DNA from: Chelatococcus sambhunathii
GTDB lineage: Bacteria > Pseudomonadota > Alphaproteobacteria > Rhizobiales > Methylopilaceae
Reading direction: 5' to 3'
Assembly (NCBI GenBank): GCA_031316315.1
Contig: JADBEO010000004.1
Location: 1 to 64,000, forward strand
Length of the DNA stretch: 64,000 nt
The notes under the pieces are model-generated. The model did no database searches. It saw nothing but the letters and a program-made list of their open reading frames with translations, and was not told the origin of the DNA. Position numbers and translations under genes: made by a program. How positions within the stretch are numbered: position 1 is the stretch's first letter; each line of letters starts with the position of its first letter. Of the stretch, positions 28,079-35,380 are shown one piece after another.

Positions 28079-29164
28079 TCAGCCGTTCTGGCCGCGGTGC
28101 CTCAGGACGTGGTCGGCGAGCACCAGCGCCATCATCGCCTCGCCGACGGGCACCGCGCGGATGCCGACGCATGGGTCATGGCGGCCCTTGGTCGAGACGT
28201 CGACCTCGGCGCCTTCCGTGTCGATCGATTTGCGCGGGGTGAGGATCGAGGACGTCGGTTTGACGGCGAAGCGGACCACGACGGGTTGACCCGTCGAGAT
28301 GCCGCCGAGCACGCCGCCGGCGTTGTTCGACAGGAACCGCGGCGCGCGCTCGTTGCCGGCGCGCATCTCGTCGGCGTTTTCCTCGCCGGTCAGCCGCGCC
28401 GCCGCCATCCCCGCGCCGATCTCGACGCCCTTCACGGCGTTGATGCTCATCATCGCGCTCGCGAGGTCGGCGTCGAGCTTGCCGTAGATCGGCGCGCCAA
28501 GGCCGACGGGGACGTTCTCCGCGACGACCTCGATCACCGCGCCGACGGAGGAGCCGGACTTTCGCACGCCGCCGAGGTAGCCCTCCATCTCGGCGGCCGC
28601 GATCCGGTCCGGGCAGAAGAAGGGATTCTGTCCGACCTCCTCCCAGTCCCAGCGCGAGCGGTCGATCTCGATCTGGCCCATGGCGACGAGGGCGCCACGA
28701 ATCCGCACCTGGGGGATCACCAGCTGGGCGATCGCGCCCGCCGCCACCCGGCACGCGGTTTCGCGCGCCGAGGAGCGGCCTCCGCCGCGATGGTCGCGAA
28801 CGCCGTATTTGGCGTCATAGGTGAAGTCCGCATGGCCCGGCCGGTAGCTCTGGGCGATGTTCGAATAGTCCTTGGAGCGCTGGTCGACGTTTCGGATCAT
28901 CAGTCCGATCGACGTGCCAGTCGTCGTAAGGGTCCCGTCCTCGGCCTCGATCACGCCGGAGAGAATCTCGACCTCGTCCGGCTCCTTGCGCTGCGTCGTG
29001 AAGCGCGACTGGCCGGGACGCCGCCGGTCGAGCGCCGCCTGCACGTCCTCGCGCCGGAAGGTCAGGCGCGGCGGGCATCCGTCCACCACGGCGCCGATCG
29101 CCGGCCCGTGGCTCTCGCCGAAGGTCGTCAGGCGGAACAGATGGCCGAAGGAGTTGTGCGACAT
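28079..29164 (-). CDS. aroC: Chorismate synthase
   Basis: A 361-residue AroC. It converts 5-enolpyruvylshikimate-3-phosphate to chorismate using reduced FMN, the last step of the shikimate pathway, in the cytosol. The signatures are [18 protein letters not shown] near the N-terminus, [30 protein letters not shown] in the middle (seen in two parts) and [10 protein letters not shown] near the C-terminus. Length and start ([20 protein letters not shown]) are standard. It is transcribed alone, convergent with the RTX protease and divergent from the exonuclease gene across about 117 bases. Confidence 0.97.
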   Translation of the reverse strand: MSHNSFGHLFRLTTFGESHGPAIGAVVDGCPPRLTFRREDVQAALDRRRPGQSRFTTQRKEPDEVEILSGVIEAEDGTLTTTGTSIGLMIRNVDQRSKDYSNIAQSYRPGHADFTYDAKYGVRDHRGGGRSSARETACRVAAGAIAQLVIPQVRIRGALVAMGQIEIDRSRWDWEEVGQNPFFCPDRIAAAEMEGYLGGVRKSGSSVGAVIEVVAENVPVGLGAPIYGKLDADLASAMMSINAVKGVEIGAGMAAARLTGEENADEMRAGNERAPRFLSNNAGGVLGGISTGQPVVVRFAVKPTSSILTPRKSIDTEGAEVDVSTKGRHDPCVGIRAVPVGEAMMALVLADHVLRHRGQNG

Positions 29165-29281
29165 GGCGCGAGCCTATGCCACGGGCCGTGAATTCCTGAA
29201 AGTGTCGCTGGCGAGCGCTTTCGCAATTGCGTACAAAGTTTGGCGAGAGCGTATGTTTTGTAGATCGTGAGTTCCCCTCCC

Positions 29282-29815
29282 ATGTCGACGCCTCTGGAAG
29301 CCATCGCCGCCGGCGAGACCCCGTATGTGTTCTTCGATCTGGAGACCACGGGGCTGACGCCGAAGCGCGACCGGATCATCGAGATCGCCGCGCTGCGCTT
29401 CGACCGCGCGAGCGGGGAGCTCGACAGCTTTCAGACGCTGGTGAAGCCGGACAGGGCGATCCCGGCCTTCGTGCGCGCCATGACCGGGCTCGACGACGCC
29501 GCCTTCGAGTCCGCGCCGGACGCCAAGACCGCGCTGTCGGACTTCTTCGCCTTCGTCGGCGACGATCCGCTCGTCGCCTACAATATCGGTTTCGACCACG
29601 CCTTCCTGGTCGCCGAGGCCGAGCGCGAGGGCCTCTCCGCGCCGCCCACGACCGTCTGCGCCATGCGCTTCGCCCAGTCGCGCGTGAAGGACGTGCCGAA
29701 CCACCGGCTCGAGACCATCGCCAAGGCGCTCGACTGTCCGCGCCCGCGCGCCCGCCGCGCGATGGAGGACTGCCTGACGGGTCTCACCGTCTTCGAGAAG
29801 ACGCTGGAGCTCTAA
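29282..29815 (+). CDS. DEDD-type 3'-5' exonuclease (DnaQ-like), active-site His replaced
   Basis: A 177-residue DnaQ/RNase T-like exonuclease fold. Exo I is YVFFDLETTGLTP (Asp and Glu), Exo II is YNIGFDHAFL (Asp), and Exo III reads RARRAMEDC, where DEDDh enzymes have HRAxxD. The last Asp is present but the general-base His appears to be Arg, so activity may be altered or lost. The paralogous group, annotated as DNA polymerase III epsilon-like, usually processes short nucleic acids rather than serving the replicase. An ATG at 29282 and a GTG at 29267 are both possible starts; neither has a strong ribosome-binding site. Confidence 0.82.
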   Translation: MSTPLEAIAAGETPYVFFDLETTGLTPKRDRIIEIAALRFDRASGELDSFQTLVKPDRAIPAFVRAMTGLDDAAFESAPDAKTALSDFFAFVGDDPLVAYNIGFDHAFLVAEAEREGLSAPPTTVCAMRFAQSRVKDVPNHRLETIAKALDCPRPRARRAMEDCLTGLTVFEKTLEL

Positions 29816-29856
29816 GGGGCGCCGAGAAGCGGCGCGCAGCGTGGTCAGCCGATCGG

Positions 29857-30834
29857 TCAGTCGCCGGCGCGGGTGGGCGTGGCGGCAAGCGTCGCTTCCG
29901 TCTGCGCCGCCGGCGCCGTCGCGACCACCTGTCCGCAGGTCGGGTCGAGCCTCGGGCCTAGCCACTTCAGCGCAGGCGCGAGCTCGCGCCGCCATAGCGC
30001 CCATTCGTGGCGGCCGCCGACGATCCTGAGCGTCGAATCAACGCCGCGGCGCAGTAGCGCGAGGTGTAGCTCCGTGCTGCCCTGGACGATGCCGCCCGGA
30101 TCGCGGTCGCCGGCGTCGAGAAACACGGCCGGCTTCGGCGTTCGCCCGATCCCCAGCCGCTGGACCTTGGGGAACAGGTTCGAGGCGTTGAAACGGGACG
30201 CCCGGAAGGGGACGCCGAAAGCCCCGTCGTAGAGCCGCTGGGCGATCTTGAGCCGCGTGCGCATCTGCGGTCCCATCGGAGGAGCGATCGACCCGGACAG
30301 GCTGATCGCCGCGCCGAACTGGCTCGGCTGATCGAAAGCGAACAGCAGCGCGCCGTAGCCCCCCGTGGAGAGCCCGGCGACGGCGCGTCCCCGCCGGCAG
30401 GCGGCGGTCGGCAGGCTGGCGTCGATCGCGCGGACGAGGTCGCGGGTGAGCGCTGTCTTCATCAGCCCGGCCCCGCCCGGATCTGGATTGTCGACGTACC
30501 AGCTGTCGCCAGCATAGGGCGTCACGACGACGGTCGGCGGCATCTCGCCGGAGGCGATGGCGCTGTCCATCGTCTCGGCGAGGCCCCCGGCCTCCATCCA
30601 GTCCGCCTCGCCGGGATTGCCGCCATGCAGAAGGTAGAGCACCGGCCAGCGCCGCCCGGGCTCGGGCGCGACGCCGGGCTTGTAGAGGTTGTAGCGGATC
30701 GGACGGCCGAGCGCAGGGCTCGAGGCGAGATGGCCGCGCTCGACGGTTCCGGCCGCGCCGGCTCCGGCGCTGGCGTCGAGGACGAAGAGACCCGCGGCGC
30801 CGAGCGCCGCTGCGAGACGAAGAACGACGGCCAT
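29857..30834 (-). CDS. Secreted esterase (esterase D/tannase-like alpha/beta hydrolase)
   Basis: A 325-residue exported esterase. Residues 1-28 form a signal peptide (hydrophobic Ala/Leu core, Ala-rich cleavage region near SAGAGAAG). The strand VLYLLHGGNPGEADW is the oxyanion-hole region, AGLSTGGYGALLFAF carries the nucleophile Ser in GxSxG, and the C-terminal GGRHEWALWRRELAPAL supplies the His. The layout matches the putative esterase family that includes S-formylglutathione hydrolase, feruloyl esterase and mycolyl transferase folds. The substrate is unknown. A short low-complexity tail rich in Ala and Thr follows. It sits alone, convergent with the exonuclease gene. Confidence 0.85.
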   Translation of the reverse strand: MAVVLRLAAALGAAGLFVLDASAGAGAAGTVERGHLASSPALGRPIRYNLYKPGVAPEPGRRWPVLYLLHGGNPGEADWMEAGGLAETMDSAIASGEMPPTVVVTPYAGDSWYVDNPDPGGAGLMKTALTRDLVRAIDASLPTAACRRGRAVAGLSTGGYGALLFAFDQPSQFGAAISLSGSIAPPMGPQMRTRLKIAQRLYDGAFGVPFRASRFNASNLFPKVQRLGIGRTPKPAVFLDAGDRDPGGIVQGSTELHLALLRRGVDSTLRIVGGRHEWALWRRELAPALKWLGPRLDPTCGQVVATAPAAQTEATLAATPTRAGD

Positions 30835-30930
30835 GGCAAGCTCGGAAACGCCACGTCGCAGAAGAGCTTAGCCTAGTACGCGGAAAATGCGATCGCCACG
30901 CGCGAAAACGTCACGGCGGCGTCACGATCC

Positions 30931-31527
30931 TCAGGCGCCGGCGAGGCGCCGCTCGACCATCGGCAGCCTGTCCCAGCCCCAGAACGGCTCGTCGTCGACG
31001 AAGACCCAGGGCGCGCCGAACACGCCGCGCGCGACCGCCTGCTCGCCGACCTCGCGCACATGCGCCTTCAACTCGGGATCGCCGACGGCGGCCGCGAGGT
31101 CCGCTTTCGGATAGCCGAGCCCGGCCGCGACTTCCGCCACCTCCGACAGGTCGTCGGTGGCGAGGTCGCCTGCGAAGTAGAGACGAAAGACTTCGAGCGC
31201 GAACCGCTTGGCCAGCGCCGGGTCGCGCCGGTCGATCGCATGGAAGGCGCGGAGCGCCGGCAGCCCGGCATGCGGATGGCCCTCGGGGATCTGGAAAGAC
31301 AGGCCTTTCTCCCTCGCGATCCGCGTCCAGTCGATGCGTGTGTAGTCGGACTTCAGCGGCGCGCGGGTCAGGGGCAGGGCGTTGGTGCGCTTGAAGGCCG
31401 TTCCGAGGCTGAAGGCGCGCCAGCGCGCCTCGCGGCCGTGACGGGCGGCGAGCGCCTCGATCTCGACGGCGGCGAAATAGGAGTAGCCGGAACCGAAGTC
31501 GAAGAAGAACTCGATGGGGGAGGGCAT
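30931..31527 (-). CDS. 2-hydroxychromene-2-carboxylate isomerase family (DsbA fold)
   Basis: A 198-residue DsbA-like thioredoxin-fold protein. It begins MPSPIEFFFDFGSGYSYFAA, the glutathione S-transferase kappa/HCCA isomerase signature (FDFxSPYSY), with Gly where Pro is often found and no CxxC. A later VFGAPWVFVDDEPFWGWDRL is the conserved cis-Pro and C-terminal block. The family uses glutathione to isomerise hydroxychromene carboxylates in aromatic degradation, but many members have unknown substrates, and no aromatic degradation genes are adjacent. The start at 31527 is favoured because longer starts add Arg-rich sequence unlike the family. Confidence 0.88.
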   Translation of the reverse strand: MPSPIEFFFDFGSGYSYFAAVEIEALAARHGREARWRAFSLGTAFKRTNALPLTRAPLKSDYTRIDWTRIAREKGLSFQIPEGHPHAGLPALRAFHAIDRRDPALAKRFALEVFRLYFAGDLATDDLSEVAEVAAGLGYPKADLAAAVGDPELKAHVREVGEQAVARGVFGAPWVFVDDEPFWGWDRLPMVERRLAGA

Positions 31528-31658
31528 CGCGACGCCGGAAGACTGAGGTTGGCGCCACTCAAAGCGAGAGCGCGTCCGCCGTCGAGACCCGATCGGCGCA
31601 TGGCTGATGGCGCGCAATCGTCGTCGGCGGCGCGATCAGACAGGTCGCCTGAGGGATC

Positions 31659-31743
31659 TGGTGCGGACGGCGGGACTCGAACCCGCACGCCTTGCGGCGC
31701 AAGATTTTAAGTCTCGTGCGTCTACCGGTTTCGCCACGTCCGC
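31659..31743 (-). tRNA. tRNA-Leu (anticodon UAA)
   Basis: On the minus strand the gene starts GCGGACG and ends CGTCCGC followed by A and an encoded CCA end, an exact 7-bp acceptor stem. The D arm is TGGCGAAACCGGTAGACGC. The anticodon loop is CTTAAAA with anticodon TAA between stems CGAGA and TCTTG. A long variable arm (CGCCGCAAGGCG region) marks a class II tRNA, and the T arm contains GGGTTCGAGTCCC. The features fit leucine. Confidence 0.96.
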
Positions 31744-31827
31744 CGAGGTCCGCGCCCGGCATCGCCGAAAAGGCGTCCCGCCGCAAGGCGGCCCATGCGC
31801 GGCGGCGTGACATCCGTGCCGCGAGGC

Positions 31828-31855
31828 AAAAAAAAGCGCGCCACGAAGGCGCGCT
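31828..31855 (-). terminator. Rho-independent terminator for the small gene at 31.9-32.2 kb
   Basis: On the minus strand a 7-bp GGCGCGC/GCGCGCC... hairpin with a short loop is followed by eight Ts. It lies about 43 bases after the stop of the small minus-strand gene and upstream of tRNA-Leu, so the two are separate transcription units. Confidence 0.8.
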
Positions 31856-31897
31856 GTAAAGGTGCCGCGCGGGAGGATTGCGCGGGGGGAGGAAAAC

Positions 31898-32155
31898 TCA
31901 GAAGCGGAAGGACTGACCTTCCAGGCCGGCGGTCTTGAGGTCCTTCGCATCGGGGGTCCGATGCGCGTCCACTGCGGCGCCGATCCGCCCGGAGGCGGCG
32001 ATGAGAGAAACCATGTCCTTCACTGCGGCGACGACATCGCGCAAGGTGATGGAGGAGCGGTAGATCGAGAGGGTCGTGCGCCCGTTCCCCACCTTGGGGA
32101 AGTGGAACGGCGCATGCCGACCAACAGCGAGCGAGATATTGCGGGCCACGTTCAT
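31898..32155 (-). CDS. Small hypothetical protein (85 residues)
   Basis: An 85-residue frame starting MNVARNISLAVGRHAPFHF and ending GLEGQSFRF. The C-terminal half contains SGRIGAAVDAHRTPDAKDL, resembling a motif (RxAAAVEA-RRP--RDL) that recurs in short alphaproteobacterial proteins I cannot name. No membrane segment or metal site is visible. Support comes from a terminator immediately downstream and a GGAG just before the ATG, although its 2-base spacing is short. A start a few codons downstream is possible. Function unknown. Confidence 0.65.
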   Translation of the reverse strand: MNVARNISLAVGRHAPFHFPKVGNGRTTLSIYRSSITLRDVVAAVKDMVSLIAASGRIGAAVDAHRTPDAKDLKTAGLEGQSFRF

Positions 32156-32243
32156 AACTCCAGAAGCAGTTCAGAGGCGCTTGCCTCATGGTCGAAAGAT
32201 AATCCGGATCCCGCAGCGCACAATCTGCGAAGTTATCTGGAAT

Positions 32244-32264
32244 GCCATGCGCCTAGCGCATGGC
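32244..32264. repeat. Perfect short palindrome (9-bp arms)
   Basis: Arms GCCATGCGC and GCGCATGGC are separated by CTA. The palindrome lies 64 bases beyond the stop of the CinA-like gene and upstream of the small gene. No T-tract follows on either strand, so it may be an operator or an RNA-stabilising hairpin rather than a terminator. Confidence 0.6.
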
Positions 32265-32327
32265 TTCGGGAGGCCGGCTTCACAATACCTTTAGGATTGC
32301 CCGGACGCGTGATCGGGCCGCGCCGCG

Positions 32328-33065
32328 CTAGGTCAGCGTCTTGAGCATGGCTTCGACAGCCGCCATGGCGTCGGCGAGCGCGTGCGTATCCCGCGACCGC
32401 AGCACGAGGTTCGACCCGTAGCGGTCGCCGTCGTTGAACGGGTAGCTGCCGATCGACACCGACGGATGCTGCTTCTGCAGCGCGGCGAGCGGCATGGCGA
32501 GGTCGCCCTCCTTGATGTCGGCCCGCAGCGACTCGCTCGACGTCGGCACGCCGGACCGCAGCAGCGGGACCACTTCCGCCAGCATCGCGCGCATGATCGA
32601 GGGCACGCCCGCCATCACGAACACATTGCCGATGTGGAAGCCGGGCGCCTTCGAGACGGAGTTGGCGATCAGCTCCGCGCCGAAGGGGATGCGCGTCATG
32701 CGCATGCGGCCCTCGTTGAGGTCCGCCGGGTTCGGAAAGCGCTCGCGCATCATGGCGATGGCGCGCTCGTCGAAGTCGATGCCGACGCCGAAGGCCGCGG
32801 CGATCGCGTCCGCCGTCTTGTCGTCATGCGTGGGACCGATGCCGCCGCAGGTGAAGACGTAGGAGTTCTGCGCCCTCAGCGCGTTCACCGCCTCGACGAT
32901 CGCCGGCTCCTCGTCGCTGACCACCCGGATCTCGGTGACGTCTATGCCGACGGCGCCGAGGGCGCGCGCGATGTCGCCGCTGTTGGTGTCCTGCGTGCGG
33001 CCGGACAGGATCTCGTCGCCGATGACGACGATGGCGGCGGTGACGGTGTTGGCGGGCGTGTCCAT
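32328..33065 (-). CDS. Competence/damage-inducible protein CinA-like, MoaB/Mog-fold domain only
   Basis: A 245-residue molybdopterin-binding (MoCF_biosynth) domain protein. It has AAIVVIGDEILSGRTQDTNS at the N-terminus, VFTCGGIGPTHDDKTADAIA in the middle and VMAGVPSIMRAM after it, the hallmark order of the CinA N-terminal domain. It lacks the C-terminal nicotinamide-nucleotide deamidase (PncC) domain of full CinA. In CinA this N-terminal fold can hydrolyse ADP-ribose-type compounds. The short stand-alone form is common in alphaproteobacteria, where its role is not settled. The start at 33065 follows weak sequence; upstream frame sequence is Arg/Gly-rich and contains a tandem repeat, so it is excluded. 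Confidence 0.9.
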   Translation of the reverse strand: MDTPANTVTAAIVVIGDEILSGRTQDTNSGDIARALGAVGIDVTEIRVVSDEEPAIVEAVNALRAQNSYVFTCGGIGPTHDDKTADAIAAAFGVGIDFDERAIAMMRERFPNPADLNEGRMRMTRIPFGAELIANSVSKAPGFHIGNVFVMAGVPSIMRAMLAEVVPLLRSGVPTSSESLRADIKEGDLAMPLAALQKQHPSVSIGSYPFNDGDRYGSNLVLRSRDTHALADAMAAVEAMLKTLT

Positions 33066-33108
33066 CGAGCGGTTCCGGGAGTTTCGCGAGCCGAAGAGTA
33101 TGGGCCGC

Positions 33109-33144
33109 TCTTGCCCGCGCAAAGAGTCTTGCCCGCGCAAAGAG
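33109..33144. repeat. Two tandem copies of an 18-base unit
   Basis: The unit TCTTGCCCGCGCAAAGAG occurs twice head to tail without a spacer, between the divergent CinA-like and MoxR genes. Each unit is itself partly palindromic (CTTTG..CAAAG-like ends: CTCTTGC and GCAAAGAG). It may be a regulatory duplication or a recent replication slippage. Confidence 0.75.
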
Positions 33145-33221
33145 GCGGCGGGTAAGACCGAAGCGTGCGCCGGCCGCGGGACCTTCCGGCGCGATACCTA
33201 CGGCCTGCTTGAGGAGCGCGC

Positions 33222-34067
33222 ATGCGGTTTCACGGCACGAGCGGCTATGTCGCGACCGACGACCTGAAGATCGCGGTCAACGCCGCCGTGACGCTCGAAA
33301 AGCCGCTGCTGGTGAAGGGCGAGCCCGGCACCGGCAAGACCGCGCTGGCGGCGGAGATCGCCAAGGCGATGAACGCGCCGCTGCTCGAGTGGCACGTGAA
33401 GTCGACGACCAAGGCGGTTCACGGACTTTACGAATATGACGCCGTGGCGCGGCTCAGAGATGGCCAGCTCGGCGATCCGCGCGTCAACGACATCGCGAAC
33501 TACATCCGCAAGGGCCCGCTTTGGACCGCCTTCGAGGCCGAGGCGCGGCCGGTGCTGCTGATCGACGAGATCGACAAGGCCGATATCGAGTTCCCGAACG
33601 ACCTGCTGCGCGAGCTCGACCGCATGGAGTTCTCGGTCCACGAGACCGGCGAGACGATCGCGGCGAAGGCGCGGCCGATCGTGATCATCACCTCGAACAA
33701 TGAGAAGGAGTTGCCGGACGCCTTCCTGCGCCGCTGCTTCTTCCACTACATCCGCTTTCCCGACCCCGACACGATGGCGGCGATCGTCGAGACGCATTTT
33801 CCGGGGCTGAAGAAGCGGTTGCTCTCCGAGGCGCTCGCGCTGTTCTACGAGGTGCGCGACGTGCCGGGCGTGCGCAAGAAGCCGTCGACGAGCGAACTGC
33901 TGGACTGGCTGAAGCTGCTGCTGGTCGAGGACATCGCCCCGGAGGCGCTGCGCGAGAAGGATCCGCGCAAGGCGATCCCGCCGATGCACGGCGCGCTGCT
34001 CAAGAACGAGCAGGACGTCCAACTGTTCGAGCGGCTGGCCTTCATGGCGCGCAGGGGCGGGCGGTGA
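33222..34067 (+). CDS. MoxR-family AAA+ ATPase
   Basis: A 281-residue MoxR ATPase. It begins MRFHGTSGYVATDDL, characteristic of the subfamily that partners with CoxE-type VWA proteins. Walker A is VKGEPGTGKTALA near residues 31-43, Walker B is VLLIDEIDKAD near 106-116, sensor 1 is IVIITSNNEKELP, and the arginine finger region is DAFLRRCFFHYIRFPD. MoxR-VWA pairs act as chaperone-like machines that insert cofactors or assemble complexes. The usual VWA partner is not adjacent; a matching gene is at 16415-17593. It is followed after 40 bases by lrgA on the same strand. Confidence 0.94.
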   Translation: MRFHGTSGYVATDDLKIAVNAAVTLEKPLLVKGEPGTGKTALAAEIAKAMNAPLLEWHVKSTTKAVHGLYEYDAVARLRDGQLGDPRVNDIANYIRKGPLWTAFEAEARPVLLIDEIDKADIEFPNDLLRELDRMEFSVHETGETIAAKARPIVIITSNNEKELPDAFLRRCFFHYIRFPDPDTMAAIVETHFPGLKKRLLSEALALFYEVRDVPGVRKKPSTSELLDWLKLLLVEDIAPEALREKDPRKAIPPMHGALLKNEQDVQLFERLAFMARRGGR

Positions 34068-34107
34068 GCGCCGGAGGCCGGAGCGCGACGGTCCGGAGCG
34101 CCGTCCG

Positions 34108-34476
34108 ATGATCAAGGGGCTCGCCGCGCTGCTGCTGTTTCAGCTTTTCGGCGAGTCGATCGTGTTTTTGACCGGCCTCGCCGTTCCAGGCCCCGTGGTC
34201 GGCCTGATGTTGCTGTTCGCCGCCATGCTGACAAGCGCCCGGCTCGGTCGGAGTTCGTGGAAGCCGGTCGAGGATGCGTCGGGGGCGCTGCTCGCAAATC
34301 TTGGCCTGCTGTTCGTGCCGGCCGGCGTCGGCGTCGTTGCGCTCGGGCGGTTCGTCGAGGGCCAGACGCTCGCCATCGGCTTCGTGCTGGTGCTGTCGGC
34401 GGTGCTGACGCTCGGCGCCACCATGCTCGCCTTCGTCGGCGCGCGGCGGCTGCTCGGCGGGGGCGATCCCGAGTGA
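34108..34476 (+). CDS. lrgA: CidA/LrgA family membrane protein
   Basis: A 122-residue membrane protein with four hydrophobic helices, starting MIKGLAALLLFQLFGE. Family marks are the VPGPVVGLMLLFAAML stretch and LLANLGLLFVPAGVGV. LrgA/CidA proteins are holin-like and, with LrgB, are implicated in murein hydrolase control or in export of small metabolites such as pyruvate. The gene overlaps lrgB by four bases (GTGA), so the two are translationally coupled. It acts in the inner membrane. The family call is secure; which of the proposed roles applies is not known. Confidence 0.92.
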   Translation: MIKGLAALLLFQLFGESIVFLTGLAVPGPVVGLMLLFAAMLTSARLGRSSWKPVEDASGALLANLGLLFVPAGVGVVALGRFVEGQTLAIGFVLVLSAVLTLGATMLAFVGARRLLGGGDPE

Positions 34477-35192
34477 AGAGCCCCACGGAGCTCTGGGTCT
34501 ATCTGTCGGCTTCGCCGCTGATCTGGCTGACGCTGACGGTCTGCGTCTGGGTCGCGGCCTCCGAGCTCTCGATCCGGCTCGGTCGCAATCCGCTGGCGAA
34601 CCCCGTCCTGGCGTCGATCCTGGCCCTGTCGGCCGTCGTCTGGGCGGCGGGCGTCCCGTATCAGCGCTACTTCGAGGGCGCGCAGTTCGTGCATTTCATG
34701 CTCGGTCCGGCGACGGTCGCGATCGCCGTCCCGCTCGCGCAGCGATGGCGCGAGGTGTCGCGGCTGATCGGTCCCATCGGGGCCGCGCTCATCGTCGGCA
34801 GCGTGACGGCTGTGCTCTCGGTGGTCGCGCTCGGCAAACTCGTCGGCTTGTCCGGCGAGGTGCTGATCTCGTTCCTGCCGAAATCCGCGACCGCGGGCGT
34901 CGCCATGGCGGTCTCGGCCTCGCTCGGGGGCGATCCGTCGCTGACTGCGGTCCTGACAGTCACGACCGGCATCGTCGGCGCGCTGGTGGTGACGCCCTTC
35001 ATGAACCTCTTCAGGATAAAGGACTTCGCCGCGCGTGGCTTTGCGGCAGGCCTCACCGCGCATGGCATCGGCACGGCGCGGGCCTACGAGGTCAGCGCCA
35101 CTGCGGGCCTGTTCGCCGGCATCGCGATGGCGCTCAACGCCGTCGCGACCTCCGTGGTCGCGCCCGCGGCGGCGTGGCTGTTCTTGAGGTAA
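34473..35192 (+). CDS. lrgB: LrgB/CidB family membrane protein
   Basis: A 239-residue polytopic protein of the LrgB family, with about six to seven hydrophobic segments. Hallmarks are LGPATVAIAVPLAQRW, SFLPKSATAGVAMAVSASLGG and the C-terminal AARGFAAGLTAHGIGTARAYEV with the conserved HGIGTA. The start is a GTG at 34473 that overlaps the lrgA stop, giving VKSPTELWVYLS. It forms the second component of the LrgAB system. The interspersed repeat begins about 20 bases after its stop. Confidence 0.94.
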   Translation: MKSPTELWVYLSASPLIWLTLTVCVWVAASELSIRLGRNPLANPVLASILALSAVVWAAGVPYQRYFEGAQFVHFMLGPATVAIAVPLAQRWREVSRLIGPIGAALIVGSVTAVLSVVALGKLVGLSGEVLISFLPKSATAGVAMAVSASLGGDPSLTAVLTVTTGIVGALVVTPFMNLFRIKDFAARGFAAGLTAHGIGTARAYEVSATAGLFAGIAMALNAVATSVVAPAAAWLFLR

Positions 35193-35212
35193 GAGCCCTA
35201 AACGCCTGCGTC

Positions 35213-35370
35213 ATGCCCGTACTCGATCTGGGCATCCCTCACAGAAACTCGGGCGCTCTCGGAGCACTTACGAAAGCGGCGAAGTCGGAAACATCCGACT
35301 TCGCCGTCTATATGCGCCGCCAATGGATCCTCGGGTCAAATCCGAGGCCACGGATGAGCTTTATGGCCTT
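35213..35370. repeat. Interspersed repeat, long copy (copy 2)
   Basis: This element starts with a palindrome of ATGCCCG..CGGGCAT type (35213-35235, with two mismatched positions). It continues with a TCACAG..AACTCGG block and an 11-bp hairpin GGCGAAGTCGG/CCGACTTCGCC at 35278-35305, and ends with an ATGGATCCTCGGGTCAA segment. The first and last parts resemble the element near 45.2 kb, and the middle resembles the one near 2.4 kb. It sits between lrgB and the convergent helicase gene. Confidence 0.75.
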
Positions 35371-35380
35371 CGGCCTCGCC

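Noticed and set aside
31659-31743. tRNA-Leu as an integration site for a mobile element
   Set aside because: No integrase gene or duplicated tRNA 3' end is seen on either side in the window.
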